Shown here one piece after another: positions 13,800 to 22,884 of a stretch of DNA of 64,000 nt; position 1 is the first letter of the stretch, and each line of letters starts with the position of its first letter. A program made the translations under genes and the position numbers. Origin of the DNA: Streptomyces misionensis (GTDB taxonomy: Bacteria; Actinomycetota; Actinomycetes; Streptomycetales; Streptomycetaceae). The DNA lies in contig NZ_FNTD01000004.1 of the NCBI RefSeq assembly GCF_900104815.1, forward strand, positions 2,496,501 to 2,560,500. Direction: 5' to 3'. The notes beneath the pieces are model-generated. The model did no database searches. It saw only the letters and a list, made by a program, of their open reading frames with translations, and was not told where the DNA came from.

Positions 13800-15173
13800 T
13801 CAGCAGGAGGACTTGCCGGCGTAGATCGCCAGCGCGGTGTTCGGGGCCACCGACGCCGTGAACCAGCCGGTGGAGTTGACCGTCACCGTGGTGTTGTTCT
13901 GCACGTTGCAGTAGGTGCCGGCGGGCAGCGAGGTCTGGAACGAGCGGTTGGCCGTCGTGCCCTCGTGGTTGATCACCACATAGCCCTTGCCGCCGCGGCC
14001 GAACGCGATCAGGTTGTCGCCGTCGTCCCACCAGTTGGCGACCGCCTGGCCGCGGGTGGCGTTGCGGAAGGCGACCATGGACTTGATCTCCGGCCAGGCG
14101 TGCTGGCACTTCCAGCCGTCCTGCCAGCAGGCGTTGACCTGGCCGTTGTTGGGCGGCCCGGCGTCCGCGTCGCTCCACTCGTACCCGGAGTTGATGTCGG
14201 GCGAGCCGTAGGGCCAGGCCAGCATGAAGACGTTGGCCAGGGTGTAGTTGGCGCCGTCCTTGTAGTTCAGGGTGGCGCCGTTGCGCTCGGTGTCGTGGTT
14301 GTCCACGAAGACGCCGGCCACGTTGCCGGGCAGGTAGCCCCAGCCCTCGCCGAAGTTGTTCAGGTAGGCGAGCTTCTCGCTGTTGAAGACGCGCTTGAGG
14401 TCGTAGCCGTAGCGGAACTCCTGGACGTCTCCGTCGCCCGTGTACTCGGTGGGCTGGACGGCCTCGCCCGCGCCGTAGATGACCTCCTGCTTCCAGTAGG
14501 CGTTCGGGTTGGTCAGCCGGCTCTTGATGTTCGCCAGGTCACTGGCGGCGATGTGCTTGGCCGCGTCGATCCGGAAGCCGTCGGCGCCGAGCGACAGCAG
14601 GTCGTTCATGTACCCGGCGATCGTCGCGCGGACGTGCTCCGCGCCGGTGTCCAGGTCCGCCAGGCCCGACAGTTCGCAGGTCTGGACGTTCGTGCGGTCC
14701 TGGTAGTTGCTGATCGACGTCCTACAGGTGTGGAAGTCGGCATCCGAGTACACGCCCGGGTAGTTGTACTTGGTGTACTGCGTGCCGCCGGTGCCGGTGC
14801 CGCTGCCCGAGGTCATGTGGTTGATGACGGTGTCCACCACGACCTTCACCCCGGCCGCGTGGCAGGTCGAGATCATGTTCTTGAAGGTGGTCCGGTCACC
14901 GAGCCGGCCCGCGATCTTGTACGACACGGGCTGGTACGAGGTCCACCACTGGGAGCCCTGTATGTGCTCCTCGGGCGGCGAGACCTGCACGTACCCGTAG
15001 CCGGCGGGGCCCAGGGTGTTGGTGCACTCGCGGGCCACCGAGGCGTAGTTCCACTCGAAGAGGACGGCGGTGACGTCCTTGGTGCCGGGCGGGGAGGCGT
15101 CGGCGTTAGTCGGGGTCATGACAAGGGCGGCGGCCGCGAGGGCGACCGCTCCCGAAAGGATTCTGCGCACCAT
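13800..15173 (-). CDS. aml: Secreted alpha-amylase (GH13)
   Basis: 457 residues. The ATG at 15173 (after AAGGAA) gives [20 protein letters not shown] and a signal peptide ending near NADAS. The mature part is a classic Streptomyces/animal-type alpha-amylase: [41 protein letters not shown] (conserved region I), GFRIDAAKH with nucleophile Asp (~200), YGAGEAVQ with acid/base Glu (~236), and [11 protein letters not shown] (region IV, ~290). The C-terminal ~80 residues form the domain C beta sandwich, ending in a Cys. There is no starch-binding domain. It degrades extracellular starch to maltodextrins. An inverted repeat resembling the MalR operator lies just upstream, and a strong hairpin just downstream. 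Confidence 0.95.
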   Translation of the reverse strand: MVRRILSGAVALAAAALVMTPTNADASPPGTKDVTAVLFEWNYASVARECTNTLGPAGYGYVQVSPPEEHIQGSQWWTSYQPVSYKIAGRLGDRTTFKNMISTCHAAGVKVVVDTVINHMTSGSGTGTGGTQYTKYNYPGVYSDADFHTCRTSISNYQDRTNVQTCELSGLADLDTGAEHVRATIAGYMNDLLSLGADGFRIDAAKHIAASDLANIKSRLTNPNAYWKQEVIYGAGEAVQPTEYTGDGDVQEFRYGYDLKRVFNSEKLAYLNNFGEGWGYLPGNVAGVFVDNHDTERNGATLNYKDGANYTLANVFMLAWPYGSPDINSGYEWSDADAGPPNNGQVNACWQDGWKCQHAWPEIKSMVAFRNATRGQAVANWWDDGDNLIAFGRGGKGYVVINHEGTTANRSFQTSLPAGTYCNVQNNTTVTVNSTGWFTASVAPNTALAIYAGKSSC

Positions 15174-15205
15174 GTGGGGGTTCCTTCGTCGCTGAAGGGG
15201 ATTGC

Positions 15206-15226
15206 GCAAGGTTGCTGAAACCTTGC
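15206..15226. promoter_or_regulatory. Putative MalR-type operator upstream of the amylase gene
   Basis: Inverted repeat GCAAGGTT - 5 bases - AACCTTGC, perfect 8-bp arms, 33 bp upstream of the amylase start. The outer GCAAG/CTTGC words match those near malE and pulA, so it is the likely site for maltose-dependent repression. Confidence 0.65.
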
Positions 15227-15244
15227 GGTCACGCAGATGTTAGA

Positions 15245-15272
15245 GGCCCGCTGCCGGAAAAGGCAGCGGGCC
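15245..15272 (-). terminator. Hairpin downstream of aglA
   Basis: Perfect 11-bp stem GGCCCGCTGCC / GGCAGCGGGCC with loop GGAAAA, 36 bp after the aglA stop. It should end the malEFG-aglA transcript before the amylase promoter. Confidence 0.75.
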
Positions 15273-15307
15273 GCCGAGAAGTTGTTGCAAGAAAACTCAC
15301 ACGGCCG

Positions 15308-16996
15308 TCAGACCGCCGTCGTCCACCAGACGGTGGTGTCGGCGGGCGTCTTCGCCTCGTCGCCGGCCCGGGCCACCTCGTCGCTGGCGAGCAGCACCCG
15401 GCCGTACGCCGGGGTCGTCACCGACTCCCCCGTGGTGTTGGTGACGCAGACGAACTCGCCCCGGCGGAAGGCCAGTACGCCCTCGGGGGCGCGCAGCCAC
15501 TCCACCGCGTCCCCGGCGCCGAGGTCCGGCTGCGCCCGGCGCGCGGCGAGCGCGGCGCGGTACAGCTCCAGGGTGGAGCCGGGCCGCCCGGTCTGCGCGG
15601 CCACGCTCAGCTCGCCCCAGACCTCCGGCTGCGGGAGCCAGCTGCCGCCGTCCCCGAAGCCGTACGACGGCCCGGTGCGGGTCCACGGGATCGGCACCCG
15701 GCAGCCGTCGCGGAAACCGTCCTGGCCCGCGCCGCGGAAGTACGCGGGGTCCTGGCGCACCTCGTCGGGCAGGTCGACCACGTCGGGCAGGCCCAGTTCC
15801 TCGCCCTGGTAGAGGTAGGCCGAGCCGGGCAGCGCCAGCATCAGCAGGGTGGCGGCGCGGGCCCGGCGCAGGCCGAGGTCGCGGTCGCCGGCCGTGCGGA
15901 TCTGGGTACCGAGCCCCGGCGGGTTGGCGAAGCGGGTGGCGTGCCGGGTGACGTCGTGGTTGGACAGCACCCAGGTGGCCGGGGCGCCGACCGGGCGCAT
16001 CGCCTCCAGCGTGCCGTCGATGACCGCGCGCAGCTCGGCCGCGTCCCAGGCCGTCGACAGGTACTGGAAGTTGAACGCCTGGTGCAGCTCGTCCGGGCGG
16101 ACGTAGTTGGCGGTGCGCTCGACGGTCGGCGTCCACGCCTCCGCCACGAAAATTCGCTCCCCCGCATATTCATCGAGGATGGTCCGCCACTGCCGGTAGA
16201 TCGCGTGCACGCCGTCCTGGTCGAAGAACGGCATGACATCGTTGCCCAGCAGCTTCACCTGGTCGCCGGAGCCGAGGTCGGGCAGGCCCTCGGCCTTCAC
16301 CAGGCCGTGGGCCACGTCGATGCGGAAGCCGTCGACGCCCATGTCCAGCCAGAAGCGCAGGATGGAGCGGAACTCGTCGCCGACGGCCGGGTGTTCCCAG
16401 TTGAAGTCGGGCTGCTCGGGGGCGAACAGGTGCAGGTACCACTCGCCGGGCGTGCCGTCGGGCTCGGTGACCCGGGTCCAGGCCGGGCCGCCGAAGATGG
16501 ACTCCCAGTCGTTGGGCGGCAGTTCGCCGCTCTCGCCCTTGCCGGGGCGGAAGTGGTAGCGCTCCCGCAGCGGGGAGCCGGGACCCTCGGCGAGGGCGCG
16601 CTTGAACCACTCGTGCTGGTCCGAGGAGTGGTTGGGCACCAGGTCCACGATGATGCGCAGGCCGTGCCCGTGCGCGTCGCGGATCAGCGCGTCGGCGTCC
16701 AGCAGGGTGCCGAACATCGGATCGACCGCGCGGTAGTCGGCGACGTCGTAGCCGGCGTCGGCCTGCGGGGAGGCGTAGAAGGGGCTCAGCCACACCGCGT
16801 CGACGCCGAGGTCGCGCAGGTACGGCAGGCGGGAGCGCACGCCCTCCAGGTCACCCATGCCGTCGCCGTTGCTGTCGGCGAAGCTGCGCGGGTAGACCTG
16901 GTAGATGACCGCCTCCCGCCACCAGTCGCGGCGGCGCGCGGCGACGGTGGCGGTGGCGGAGTCGGTGGCCGGGGCGGCAGAGTGCTGCTGGCTCAT
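15308..16996 (-). CDS. aglA: Cytoplasmic alpha-glucosidase (GH13), maltodextrin utilisation
   Basis: 562 residues without signal peptide. The ATG at 16996, preceded by AAGGA, gives MSQQHSAAPATDS; the longer frame upstream is Arg/Pro noise. Motifs: WWREAVIYQVYPRSFADSNG and GDLEGV at the N-terminus, IIVDLVPNHSSDQHEWF (region I), GVDGFRIDVAHG with nucleophile Asp (~224), IFVAEAW with acid/base Glu (~287), and LSNHDVTRHATRF (~345). This is the oligo-1,6-glucosidase/alpha-glucosidase branch of GH13. It would hydrolyse imported maltose and maltodextrins to glucose. It is encoded 198 bp after malG on the same strand and ends in a hairpin, so it is probably the last gene of the mal operon. Confidence 0.95.
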   Translation of the reverse strand: MSQQHSAAPATDSATATVAARRRDWWREAVIYQVYPRSFADSNGDGMGDLEGVRSRLPYLRDLGVDAVWLSPFYASPQADAGYDVADYRAVDPMFGTLLDADALIRDAHGHGLRIIVDLVPNHSSDQHEWFKRALAEGPGSPLRERYHFRPGKGESGELPPNDWESIFGGPAWTRVTEPDGTPGEWYLHLFAPEQPDFNWEHPAVGDEFRSILRFWLDMGVDGFRIDVAHGLVKAEGLPDLGSGDQVKLLGNDVMPFFDQDGVHAIYRQWRTILDEYAGERIFVAEAWTPTVERTANYVRPDELHQAFNFQYLSTAWDAAELRAVIDGTLEAMRPVGAPATWVLSNHDVTRHATRFANPPGLGTQIRTAGDRDLGLRRARAATLLMLALPGSAYLYQGEELGLPDVVDLPDEVRQDPAYFRGAGQDGFRDGCRVPIPWTRTGPSYGFGDGGSWLPQPEVWGELSVAAQTGRPGSTLELYRAALAARRAQPDLGAGDAVEWLRAPEGVLAFRRGEFVCVTNTTGESVTTPAYGRVLLASDEVARAGDEAKTPADTTVWWTTAV

Positions 16997-17194
16997 GGCT
17001 TCCTTGGTGGTGACGGGAAACGGGTCATGGACGCGTGGGTGCCACGGGCGCCCGCGGTGGCGGGCCCGTGGGGTGCGGCGGTGCCGGCGGACCGGAGGCG
17101 GAAGGAGGCGGCCGCGGTGTCGGCGGGGTCGGATGGGCACCGCGGCCGCCTGCCCGCGCGGTGGAACGCGCGGGAGCCTCGTGTGCTCAGGGCG

Positions 17195-18100
17195 TCAGCC
17201 CTTGGTGCCGCCGGAGGTGAGACCGGTGACCAGGTTCTTCTGCACGAGGTAGAAGAACACCGCCACGGGTATCGCGATCAGCACCGCGGTGGCGGCCATG
17301 TAGTTCCACTCGGCGTCGTGCTGGCTGACGAAGGTCTGCAGGCCGACGGAGAACGTGTACTTGGAGTCGTCCAGCATGAAGGTGGTCGCGAAGGCGACCT
17401 CGGCGACCGCGGTGATGAAGTTGTAGAAGGCGGCGACGGCCAGGCCCGGGCGGGCCAGCGGCAGGATCAGCCGGAAGAAGGTGCCGAACGGCGTGAGCCC
17501 GTCGACCCGGCCGGCCTCGTCGATCTCGAAGGGGATCGTGTCGAAGTAGCCCTTGAGCAGCCAGGCGCTGTACGGCACCGCGGTGGTGCAGTTCACGAGG
17601 ATCAGCGCCCAGTAGGAGTCGATGAGCCCCAGGTCGCTGAAGATCTGGTACATCGGCACGATCAGCACGGCGATCGGGAAGGCCTGGGTGAGCAGCAGGA
17701 TCCACATCAGCTGCTTGTAGCCGGGGAACCGCATCCGGGAGACCGCGTAGCCGGTGGTCGCGGCGAGCAGCACGCCGACCACGGTGGTGCCGAGGGCCAC
17801 GATCATCGTGGACTTGAACCAGTCGAAGAACTCGGTGTGCTCCAGCACGAAGCTGTAGTTGGAGAAGCTCATCTTCCCGGCGATCTTGCCCGGGTGGAGG
17901 TAGTCGTCCTTGGCCGGGCCGAGCGAGAGGTAGATCAGCCAGGCCACCGGGGCCAGCGCGATCAGGCTCGCGACGACGAGGCCCGCGTGCAGCAGGGCGG
18001 TTCCGAGGGGGCCGCGCTCGCCCGGCCGGCGGCCCCGCGGGGCGGGCTCGGCGGCGGGGGCCGGTGCGTCGGCCGGCGTGTCGAGGGTGGTGGTGCTCAT
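17195..18100 (-). CDS. malG: Maltose/maltodextrin ABC transporter permease MalG
   Basis: 301-residue inner-membrane permease, MalFGK2-type. The ATG at 18100 follows GGAG by eight bases; an upstream in-frame ATG at 18139 lies inside malF. A proline/alanine-rich cytoplasmic N-terminus precedes six hydrophobic segments (e.g. LLHAGLVVASLIALAPVAWL). The EAA loop that contacts the ATPase is KGYFDTIPFEIDEAGRVDGL (about residues 185-204), in the expected place for the MalG family. The malF stop lies 19 bp upstream. No ATPase gene is linked; in streptomycetes a shared MsiK ATPase elsewhere is known to energise such importers. Confidence 0.95.
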   Translation of the reverse strand: MSTTTLDTPADAPAPAAEPAPRGRRPGERGPLGTALLHAGLVVASLIALAPVAWLIYLSLGPAKDDYLHPGKIAGKMSFSNYSFVLEHTEFFDWFKSTMIVALGTTVVGVLLAATTGYAVSRMRFPGYKQLMWILLLTQAFPIAVLIVPMYQIFSDLGLIDSYWALILVNCTTAVPYSAWLLKGYFDTIPFEIDEAGRVDGLTPFGTFFRLILPLARPGLAVAAFYNFITAVAEVAFATTFMLDDSKYTFSVGLQTFVSQHDAEWNYMAATAVLIAIPVAVFFYLVQKNLVTGLTSGGTKG

Positions 18101-18119
18101 GGCGGCGGCTCCTGCGGCG

Positions 18120-19124
18120 TCAGACGGCGAGCTGGTCATTGCGCTTCAGCCAGCGGAAGTAGAAGGAGGTGAAGACGGTCACGATGGACAGCAGCAGCAC
18201 GCCGTAGGCGGCGGACTGGGCGAAGTCGCGCGGCTGCTGGCCGAAGCCCAGGTAGTAGGACCAGGTGACGAGGATCTGCGCGTCCGGGGCGCTGGTCGGC
18301 CCGAACAGCAGGAAGATGATGGCGAACTGGTTGAAGGTCCAGATGACGCCGAGCAGGACCACGGTGGAGCTGACCGCGCGCAGACCGGGCAGGGTCACGT
18401 GCCGGAAGCGCTGCCAGGCGTTCGCGCCGTCCATCTTCGCCGCCTCGTACAGGGAGGTGTCGATGGACTGGAGCCCGCCGAGCAGCGACAGCATCATGAA
18501 CGGCACACCGCACCAGGTGTTGACCATGATCGCGGCGAAGCGCTGCCAGAAGGTGTCCTCCAGCCACTGCGGCTGCGGCAGGTGCAGCGCGTGCAGGACC
18601 TGGTTGAGCGCGCCGGAGTCGGCGAGCATGATCCGCCAGGAGAACACGGTGACGAAGGTCGGCACGGCCCAGGGCAGCACCAGCAGCACCCGGTAGAGGG
18701 TGCGGCCGCGCAGCTTCTGGTTGAGCATCATCGCGAGGCCGAGACCGATGGTGTAGTGCAGGGTCACACAGGCGGCCGTCCAGACGACCGTCCACAGGAA
18801 GTGGGACCAGAACCGGTCGTAGGACAGCGGGCCGAACAGGATTTCCTTGTAGTTGGACAGCCCGACGAACTTGTAGGTCGCAGCGATGTGGTTGACGCCG
18901 ATGGTGCGCGCCGAGTTGAGGCTGTTGGCGTCGGTCAGGGTGAGGTAGAAGCCCCGCACGAGCGGATAGCCGACGAGGACGGCGAGCACGACGACCACCG
19001 GGGCGATCATCGCGTAGGCGTACCAGTACTTCTGGTAGCCGTTTCTGATGCGCTGCCCCAGCCCGGGCCGAGGCGCGCGGTCACCGCGGCGCTTGCCGGT
19101 CGCGCGGTCGATGGCGACTGTCAT
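18120..19124 (-). CDS. malF: Maltose/maltodextrin ABC transporter permease MalF
   Basis: 334 residues, ATG at 19124 after GAAGGTG. The N-terminus is basic, then come hydrophobic segments starting IAPVVVVLAVLVGYPLV. A periplasmic-type loop with TIGVNHIAATYKFVGLSNY precedes the BPD permease domain. The EAA motif is SLYEAAKMDGANAWQRFRHV (about residues 223-242). It pairs with MalG to form the membrane channel for maltodextrins delivered by MalE. It is shorter than enteric MalF because it lacks the large periplasmic P2 domain, as usual in Gram-positives. A stable hairpin separates it from malE, which probably lowers malF/malG relative to malE. Confidence 0.95.
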   Translation of the reverse strand: MTVAIDRATGKRRGDRAPRPGLGQRIRNGYQKYWYAYAMIAPVVVVLAVLVGYPLVRGFYLTLTDANSLNSARTIGVNHIAATYKFVGLSNYKEILFGPLSYDRFWSHFLWTVVWTAACVTLHYTIGLGLAMMLNQKLRGRTLYRVLLVLPWAVPTFVTVFSWRIMLADSGALNQVLHALHLPQPQWLEDTFWQRFAAIMVNTWCGVPFMMLSLLGGLQSIDTSLYEAAKMDGANAWQRFRHVTLPGLRAVSSTVVLLGVIWTFNQFAIIFLLFGPTSAPDAQILVTWSYYLGFGQQPRDFAQSAAYGVLLLSIVTVFTSFYFRWLKRNDQLAV

Positions 19125-19174
19125 GGTTCGACACCTTCAATGGTTCAAGAACGGGGGGCCGGGCACAGGGCGGC

Positions 19175-19217
19175 GGCCGTCGGTTGCCCCCCTCGTGGGT
19201 GGGGGCAACCGACGGCC
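19175..19217 (-). promoter_or_regulatory. Intercistronic hairpin between malE and malF
   Basis: Perfect 17-bp stem GGCCGTCGGTTGCCCCC / GGGGGCAACCGACGGCC with a 9-base loop, between the malE stop (19226) and the malF start (19124). It probably acts as partial terminator or 3' mRNA stabiliser, giving much more binding protein than permease. Confidence 0.75.
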
Positions 19218-19225
19218 TGCCGGGC

Positions 19226-20497
19226 TCACTTGCTGAAGTCGGGGACCAGCTTGCCGATGGCCACACCGGCGTTGTTCAGGCCCGTGTCCAGCGACTCCTT
19301 GCCACTGGCGATCTTCGGCAGCTCGGTGTCCAGCGGAGCCCACAGCGAGCCGTACTCGGGCAGCGCCGGGCGGGGCTGGGCGGCGGACAGCACGCCCTGG
19401 AAGCCGGCGATGCCCGGGTCGGCCGTGACCTTCGCGGTGTAGGCGTCGGAGCGGGTGGGCAGGGTGGCGTTCTTCAGGGCGATGGTCTCCTGGGCGGAGG
19501 CCGACGTCATGAACTTCACGAACTTCAGGGCCGCGGCCTGGTGCGCCTTGTCGGAGCCGGCGTAGACCGAGAGGTTGTGGCCGCCGGTCGGGGCGCCCGC
19601 CTTGCCGGTGGAACCGGCCGGGACGACGGCGATGCCCAGGTTGGACTTGTCCTTGAAGGCGCTGCCCTTGTAGATGTTCGTGACCTCCCAGGGACCCTGG
19701 ATGATCGAGGCGACCTTGCCGTTGATGAACGCGTCCTCGATGTGGGCGTACGCGTCCGGGGTGGTGTCGGCCTTGTGCAGGCCCTTGCCCGAGAACAGGC
19801 TCAGCCAGGTGCCGAACGCCTTCTTGGCGGCCGGGGTGTCGATGGTGACCTTCTTGGCGGCGGCGTCGACGGTGTCGCTGCCCTCGCCGTACAGGAACGG
19901 CTGGCCGTAGTAGCCCTGGGTGGAGCCCCAGTAGCCGTAGGCACCGGTCTTGTCCTGCACCTTGGCGGCGTCCGACTTCAGCTCGTCCCAGGTCTTGGGC
20001 GGCGTGGTGATGCCGGCCTTCTTGAACAGGGCCTTGTTGTAGACGAGGGCCAGGGTGTCGGTGACCAGCGGCACGCCGTAGGTCTTGCCCTCGTACTGGG
20101 CCTGCTTGATCAGGTTCGGCTCGAACTTGGACTGGTCGGCGAGGGCCTCGGTGCCGTCCAGCGGCAGGAAGTAGCCCTTCTTGGCGAAGGCGGGGGTCCA
20201 GCCGACCTCGGAGCGCAGCACGTCCGGGGCACCGGTGGCACCGGCGGCCGTGTCGAACTTGTTCTGCGCCTGGTCGAACGGGACGTTGACGTACTTGACC
20301 TTGATGTTCTTGTTGGCAGCCTCGAACTGCTGCACCAGGGTCTTGTACGTCGGCGCCTCGTTCGTGGCGTTGGAGGTGTCCCACCAGGTGATGGTCACCG
20401 GCCCGTCCGACTTGCCGTCGCTGCTCCCGCCGCCGCACGCCGTCGCCGCCAGGGCGAGGGACGCCACCAGCGCGGAGGCCGCTATGCCACGCCGCAT
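19226..20497 (-). CDS. malE: Maltose/maltodextrin-binding lipoprotein MalE
   Basis: 423 residues. The ATG at 20497 sits six bases after AAGGAG. Lipoprotein signal peptide: MRRGIAASALVASLALAATA then C21, so it is tethered outside the membrane. The mature protein is a cluster-1 solute-binding protein: ITWWDTSNATNE, the long segment VKYVNVPFDQAQNKF, LALVYNKALFKKAGI, IIQGPWEVTNIYKGSAFK and GGHNLSVYAG are family hallmarks. It captures maltose and maltodextrins for MalFG. It is divergent from malR, with CTTGCA/TGCAAG inverted repeats in the intergenic region. The longer open frame running upstream to 20884 lacks an RBS and lies in the regulatory region. Confidence 0.96.
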   Translation of the reverse strand: MRRGIAASALVASLALAATACGGGSSDGKSDGPVTITWWDTSNATNEAPTYKTLVQQFEAANKNIKVKYVNVPFDQAQNKFDTAAGATGAPDVLRSEVGWTPAFAKKGYFLPLDGTEALADQSKFEPNLIKQAQYEGKTYGVPLVTDTLALVYNKALFKKAGITTPPKTWDELKSDAAKVQDKTGAYGYWGSTQGYYGQPFLYGEGSDTVDAAAKKVTIDTPAAKKAFGTWLSLFSGKGLHKADTTPDAYAHIEDAFINGKVASIIQGPWEVTNIYKGSAFKDKSNLGIAVVPAGSTGKAGAPTGGHNLSVYAGSDKAHQAAALKFVKFMTSASAQETIALKNATLPTRSDAYTAKVTADPGIAGFQGVLSAAQPRPALPEYGSLWAPLDTELPKIASGKESLDTGLNNAGVAIGKLVPDFSK

Positions 20498-20627
20498 GAG
20501 TTCTCCTTGAGGGTAAAGCCCGAGTGGTACAGGGGGCGGTCCCGCCCGCCCCTGCGACTTGCCGACTGCGCCGTTGCCGCGGCCGGGCGACCAGGAACGT
20601 AACAGCGTTGTAAGCGCTGCGAAAGAC

Positions 20628-20648
20628 CTTGCAGAAAAAAAGTGCAAG
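20628..20648. promoter_or_regulatory. Putative MalR operator in the malE promoter
   Basis: CTTGCA - 9 bases (A-rich) - TGCAAG inverted repeat, 130 bp upstream of malE. The A7 tract inside is striking in such G+C-rich DNA. Probable site of MalR repression relieved by maltose. Confidence 0.65.
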
Positions 20649-20731
20649 GGAACACGATGGTTATCGCGCCGTAACCCGGCCTCGACCGGCTCGCAACCGT
20701 GCAATGAAGCCGGTGAGGCGGCGGCAGCCGA

Positions 20732-20758
20732 CTTGTGCAAGACTCTGCAAGCTCTTGC
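20732..20758. promoter_or_regulatory. Second MalR-type operator cluster, malR side
   Basis: CTTGTGCAAG, then TGCAAG again 10 bp later, ending in the palindrome GCAAG-CT-CTTGC (20747-20758). Two TGCAAG copies one helical turn apart suggest cooperative binding. It lies 117 bp upstream of the chosen malR start, so it may mediate autoregulation. Confidence 0.6.
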
Positions 20759-20874
20759 CACCACCAACACGAGGGAGTGCGATGAGGCAGCAACCCGCAG
20801 CGGGACGTCCGACCGGACGTGCCCGGCGTCCGGGCGGTGGGCAAGGCGAGAGACGACCGGTACAGTCCGGTGGC

Positions 20875-21909
20875 GTGACCACACGGCTTGCCGACATCGC
20901 TGCGCAGGCGGGGGTGAGCGAAGCGACCGTCAGCCGGGTCCTCAACGGGAAACCGGGCGTCGCCGCCACCACCCGCCAGTCCGTGCTCGCCGCCCTCGAC
21001 GTGCTGGGCTACGAGCGCCCGGTCCGGCTGCGGCAGCGCAGCGAGGGCCTGGTGGGCCTGATCACGCCGGAGCTGGAGAACCCGATATTCCCGGCCCTGG
21101 CGCAGGTCATCGGCCAGGCGCTGACCCGCCAGGGCTACACCCCCGTGCTCGCCACCCAGACCCCCGGCGGCTCCACCGAGGACGAACTCACGGAGATGCT
21201 GGTGGACCGCGGGGTCGCGGGCATCATCTACGTCTCCGGGCTGCACGCGGACACCACCGCCGACATGCAGCGCTACGAGCGACTGCGCGCCCAGGGCGTG
21301 CCGTTCGTGCTGGTGGACGGCTTCTCGCCGTTGGTGCAGGCGCCGTTCATCTCCCCCGACGACCGGGCCGCGATGACCCTCGCGGTGACCCACCTGGTCT
21401 CTCTCGGCCACACCCGGATCGGGCTCGCGCTCGGACCGAAGCGGTTCGTGCCCGTGCAGCGCAAGATCGAGGGCTTCGTGCGGGCCGTGCAGGACCAGTT
21501 GGGGCTCGCCGCGGAGGTCGTGGAGTCGGAGCTGGTGCAGCACTCGCTGTACACCCTGGAGGGCGGCCAGGCGGCCGCGTCGGCGCTGATCGACCGGGAC
21601 TGCACCGCGGTCGTCTGCGCCAGCGACATGATGGCCCTGGGCGCCATACGGGCCGCCCGCCAGCGGGGCCTGGAAGTGCCCACGGACTTCTCGGTGGTCG
21701 GCTTCGACGACTCCCCGCTGATCGCCTTCACCGACCCGCCGCTCACCACCGTCCGCAAGCCCGTCCCGGCGATGGGCCAGGCCGCGGTGCGCACGCTCCT
21801 GGAGGAGATCGGCGGTACGCCCGCCCCGCACAGCGAGTTCGTGTTCATGCCGGAGCTGGTGGTGCGGGGCTCGACGGCCTCGGCACCGCACGCGCTGCGG
21901 GCCTCCTGA
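20875..21909 (+). CDS. malR: LacI-family maltose operon repressor MalR
   Basis: 344 residues from GTG 20875, which puts the DNA-binding helix-turn-helix TRLADIAAQAGVSEATVSRV at the extreme N-terminus as in other LacI proteins, followed by the hinge NGKPGVAATTRQSVLAALDV. The effector domain has LVGLITPELENPIFPALAQV, FVLVDGF, AVVCASDMMALGAIRAA and DFSVVGFDDSPLIAFTDPPL. It is divergent from malE and is expected to repress malEFG-aglA and the amylase genes, with maltose or a maltodextrin as inducer. An alternative start at ATG 20782, preceded by GAGGGAG, would add a 31-residue Arg/Gly-rich extension; the RBS there is better, so the start is not settled. Confidence 0.93.
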   Translation: MTTRLADIAAQAGVSEATVSRVLNGKPGVAATTRQSVLAALDVLGYERPVRLRQRSEGLVGLITPELENPIFPALAQVIGQALTRQGYTPVLATQTPGGSTEDELTEMLVDRGVAGIIYVSGLHADTTADMQRYERLRAQGVPFVLVDGFSPLVQAPFISPDDRAAMTLAVTHLVSLGHTRIGLALGPKRFVPVQRKIEGFVRAVQDQLGLAAEVVESELVQHSLYTLEGGQAAASALIDRDCTAVVCASDMMALGAIRAARQRGLEVPTDFSVVGFDDSPLIAFTDPPLTTVRKPVPAMGQAAVRTLLEEIGGTPAPHSEFVFMPELVVRGSTASAPHALRAS

Positions 21910-22015
21910 CGGCGCGGGCGCCGCGCGGCCTCGTCCGTGCGTCGTAGAAGGTGCGGTGCGGACCCGACCTTGGGATGATCGGGCGAAGAAGTCTTTTCTG
22001 GCAGACTTGATGCCT

Positions 22016-22870
22016 ATGAGTGACTCGACCGTGACGCAGTGGGAAGGTCGCGAGGAACAGGCCGGTCCGCAGGCCGTCACGGACAGGGACAGCCGGGGTG
22101 CGCTGGGCAGGCTGCGGCGGCCGCGCAGACCCCGGCTGTGGTTCGAGATCCTTCTGATCGCGGTGAGTTACTGGACGTACTCGCTGATCCGCAACGCCGT
22201 CCCGGAGCAGAAGGACAAGGCGCTGCGCAACGCGGACTGGATCTGGTCCGCGGAGGGCGCGCTCGGCATCGACGTCGAACGCTCGGTCAACCACGCCATG
22301 AACTCGGTGACTTGGCTGATCGTCGGCATGAACTACTACTACGCCACACTGCACTTCGTCATCACCATCGGGGTGCTGGTGTGGCTGTACCGGTGGCATC
22401 CGGGCCGGTACGCGGCCGCCCGGCTGGCGCTCTTCGCGACCACGGGGGGCGCGCTGGTGGGCTACTACCTGTTCCCGCTCGCGCCGCCCCGGCTGATGCG
22501 GGGCGGGCACTTCGTGGACACCGTGATGGTGCACCACACGTGGGGCTCGATGGCCTCCGGGGACCTCAAGCACATGTCCAACCAGTACGCGGCGATGCCG
22601 TCCATGCACATCGGCTGGTCGCTGTGGTGCGGGCTGACGGTCTTCGCGCTGGCGTCGGTGCCGTGGGTGCGGGTGCTGGGGCTGCTCTACCCGGCGCTGA
22701 CGCTGCTGGTGATCGTCTCCACCGCGAACCACTTCTGGCTGGACGCGGTGGGGGGCGTGCTGTGCCTGTCGTTCGGGTTCCTGGTGGCCCGCGCCTGGTA
22801 CGGCGCCGTGCCGTACGCCCTGCCGCGGGCGGTGGCGGGCGGGCCCGCGCCCGAGCCGGCCCGGGCCTGA
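22016..22870 (+). CDS. PAP2/inositolphosphotransferase-like membrane protein
   Basis: 284 residues, ATG 22016 (an ATG two codons upstream is equally possible). About six hydrophobic segments follow a basic N-terminus. Active-site motifs are of the PAP2_3/Aur1-Ipt1 branch: YYLFPLAPPRLM, AAMPSMHIGWSLW with the first catalytic His, and TANHFWLDAVGGV with the second His and Asp. Such proteins transfer or hydrolyse lipid phosphate groups, e.g. phosphoinositol transfer, at the membrane surface. It lies between malR and glnE without obvious link to either. Residues KX6RP of classic PAP2 are not complete, in line with the Aur1-like branch. Confidence 0.88.
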   Translation: MSDSTVTQWEGREEQAGPQAVTDRDSRGALGRLRRPRRPRLWFEILLIAVSYWTYSLIRNAVPEQKDKALRNADWIWSAEGALGIDVERSVNHAMNSVTWLIVGMNYYYATLHFVITIGVLVWLYRWHPGRYAAARLALFATTGGALVGYYLFPLAPPRLMRGGHFVDTVMVHHTWGSMASGDLKHMSNQYAAMPSMHIGWSLWCGLTVFALASVPWVRVLGLLYPALTLLVIVSTANHFWLDAVGGVLCLSFGFLVARAWYGAVPYALPRAVAGGPAPEPARA

Positions 22871-22884
22871 CGTCCCGGCGCGGC

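Noticed and set aside
15212..18172. Long + strand open frame over aglA and malG
   Set aside because: Spans two clear minus-strand genes and shows no family resemblance.
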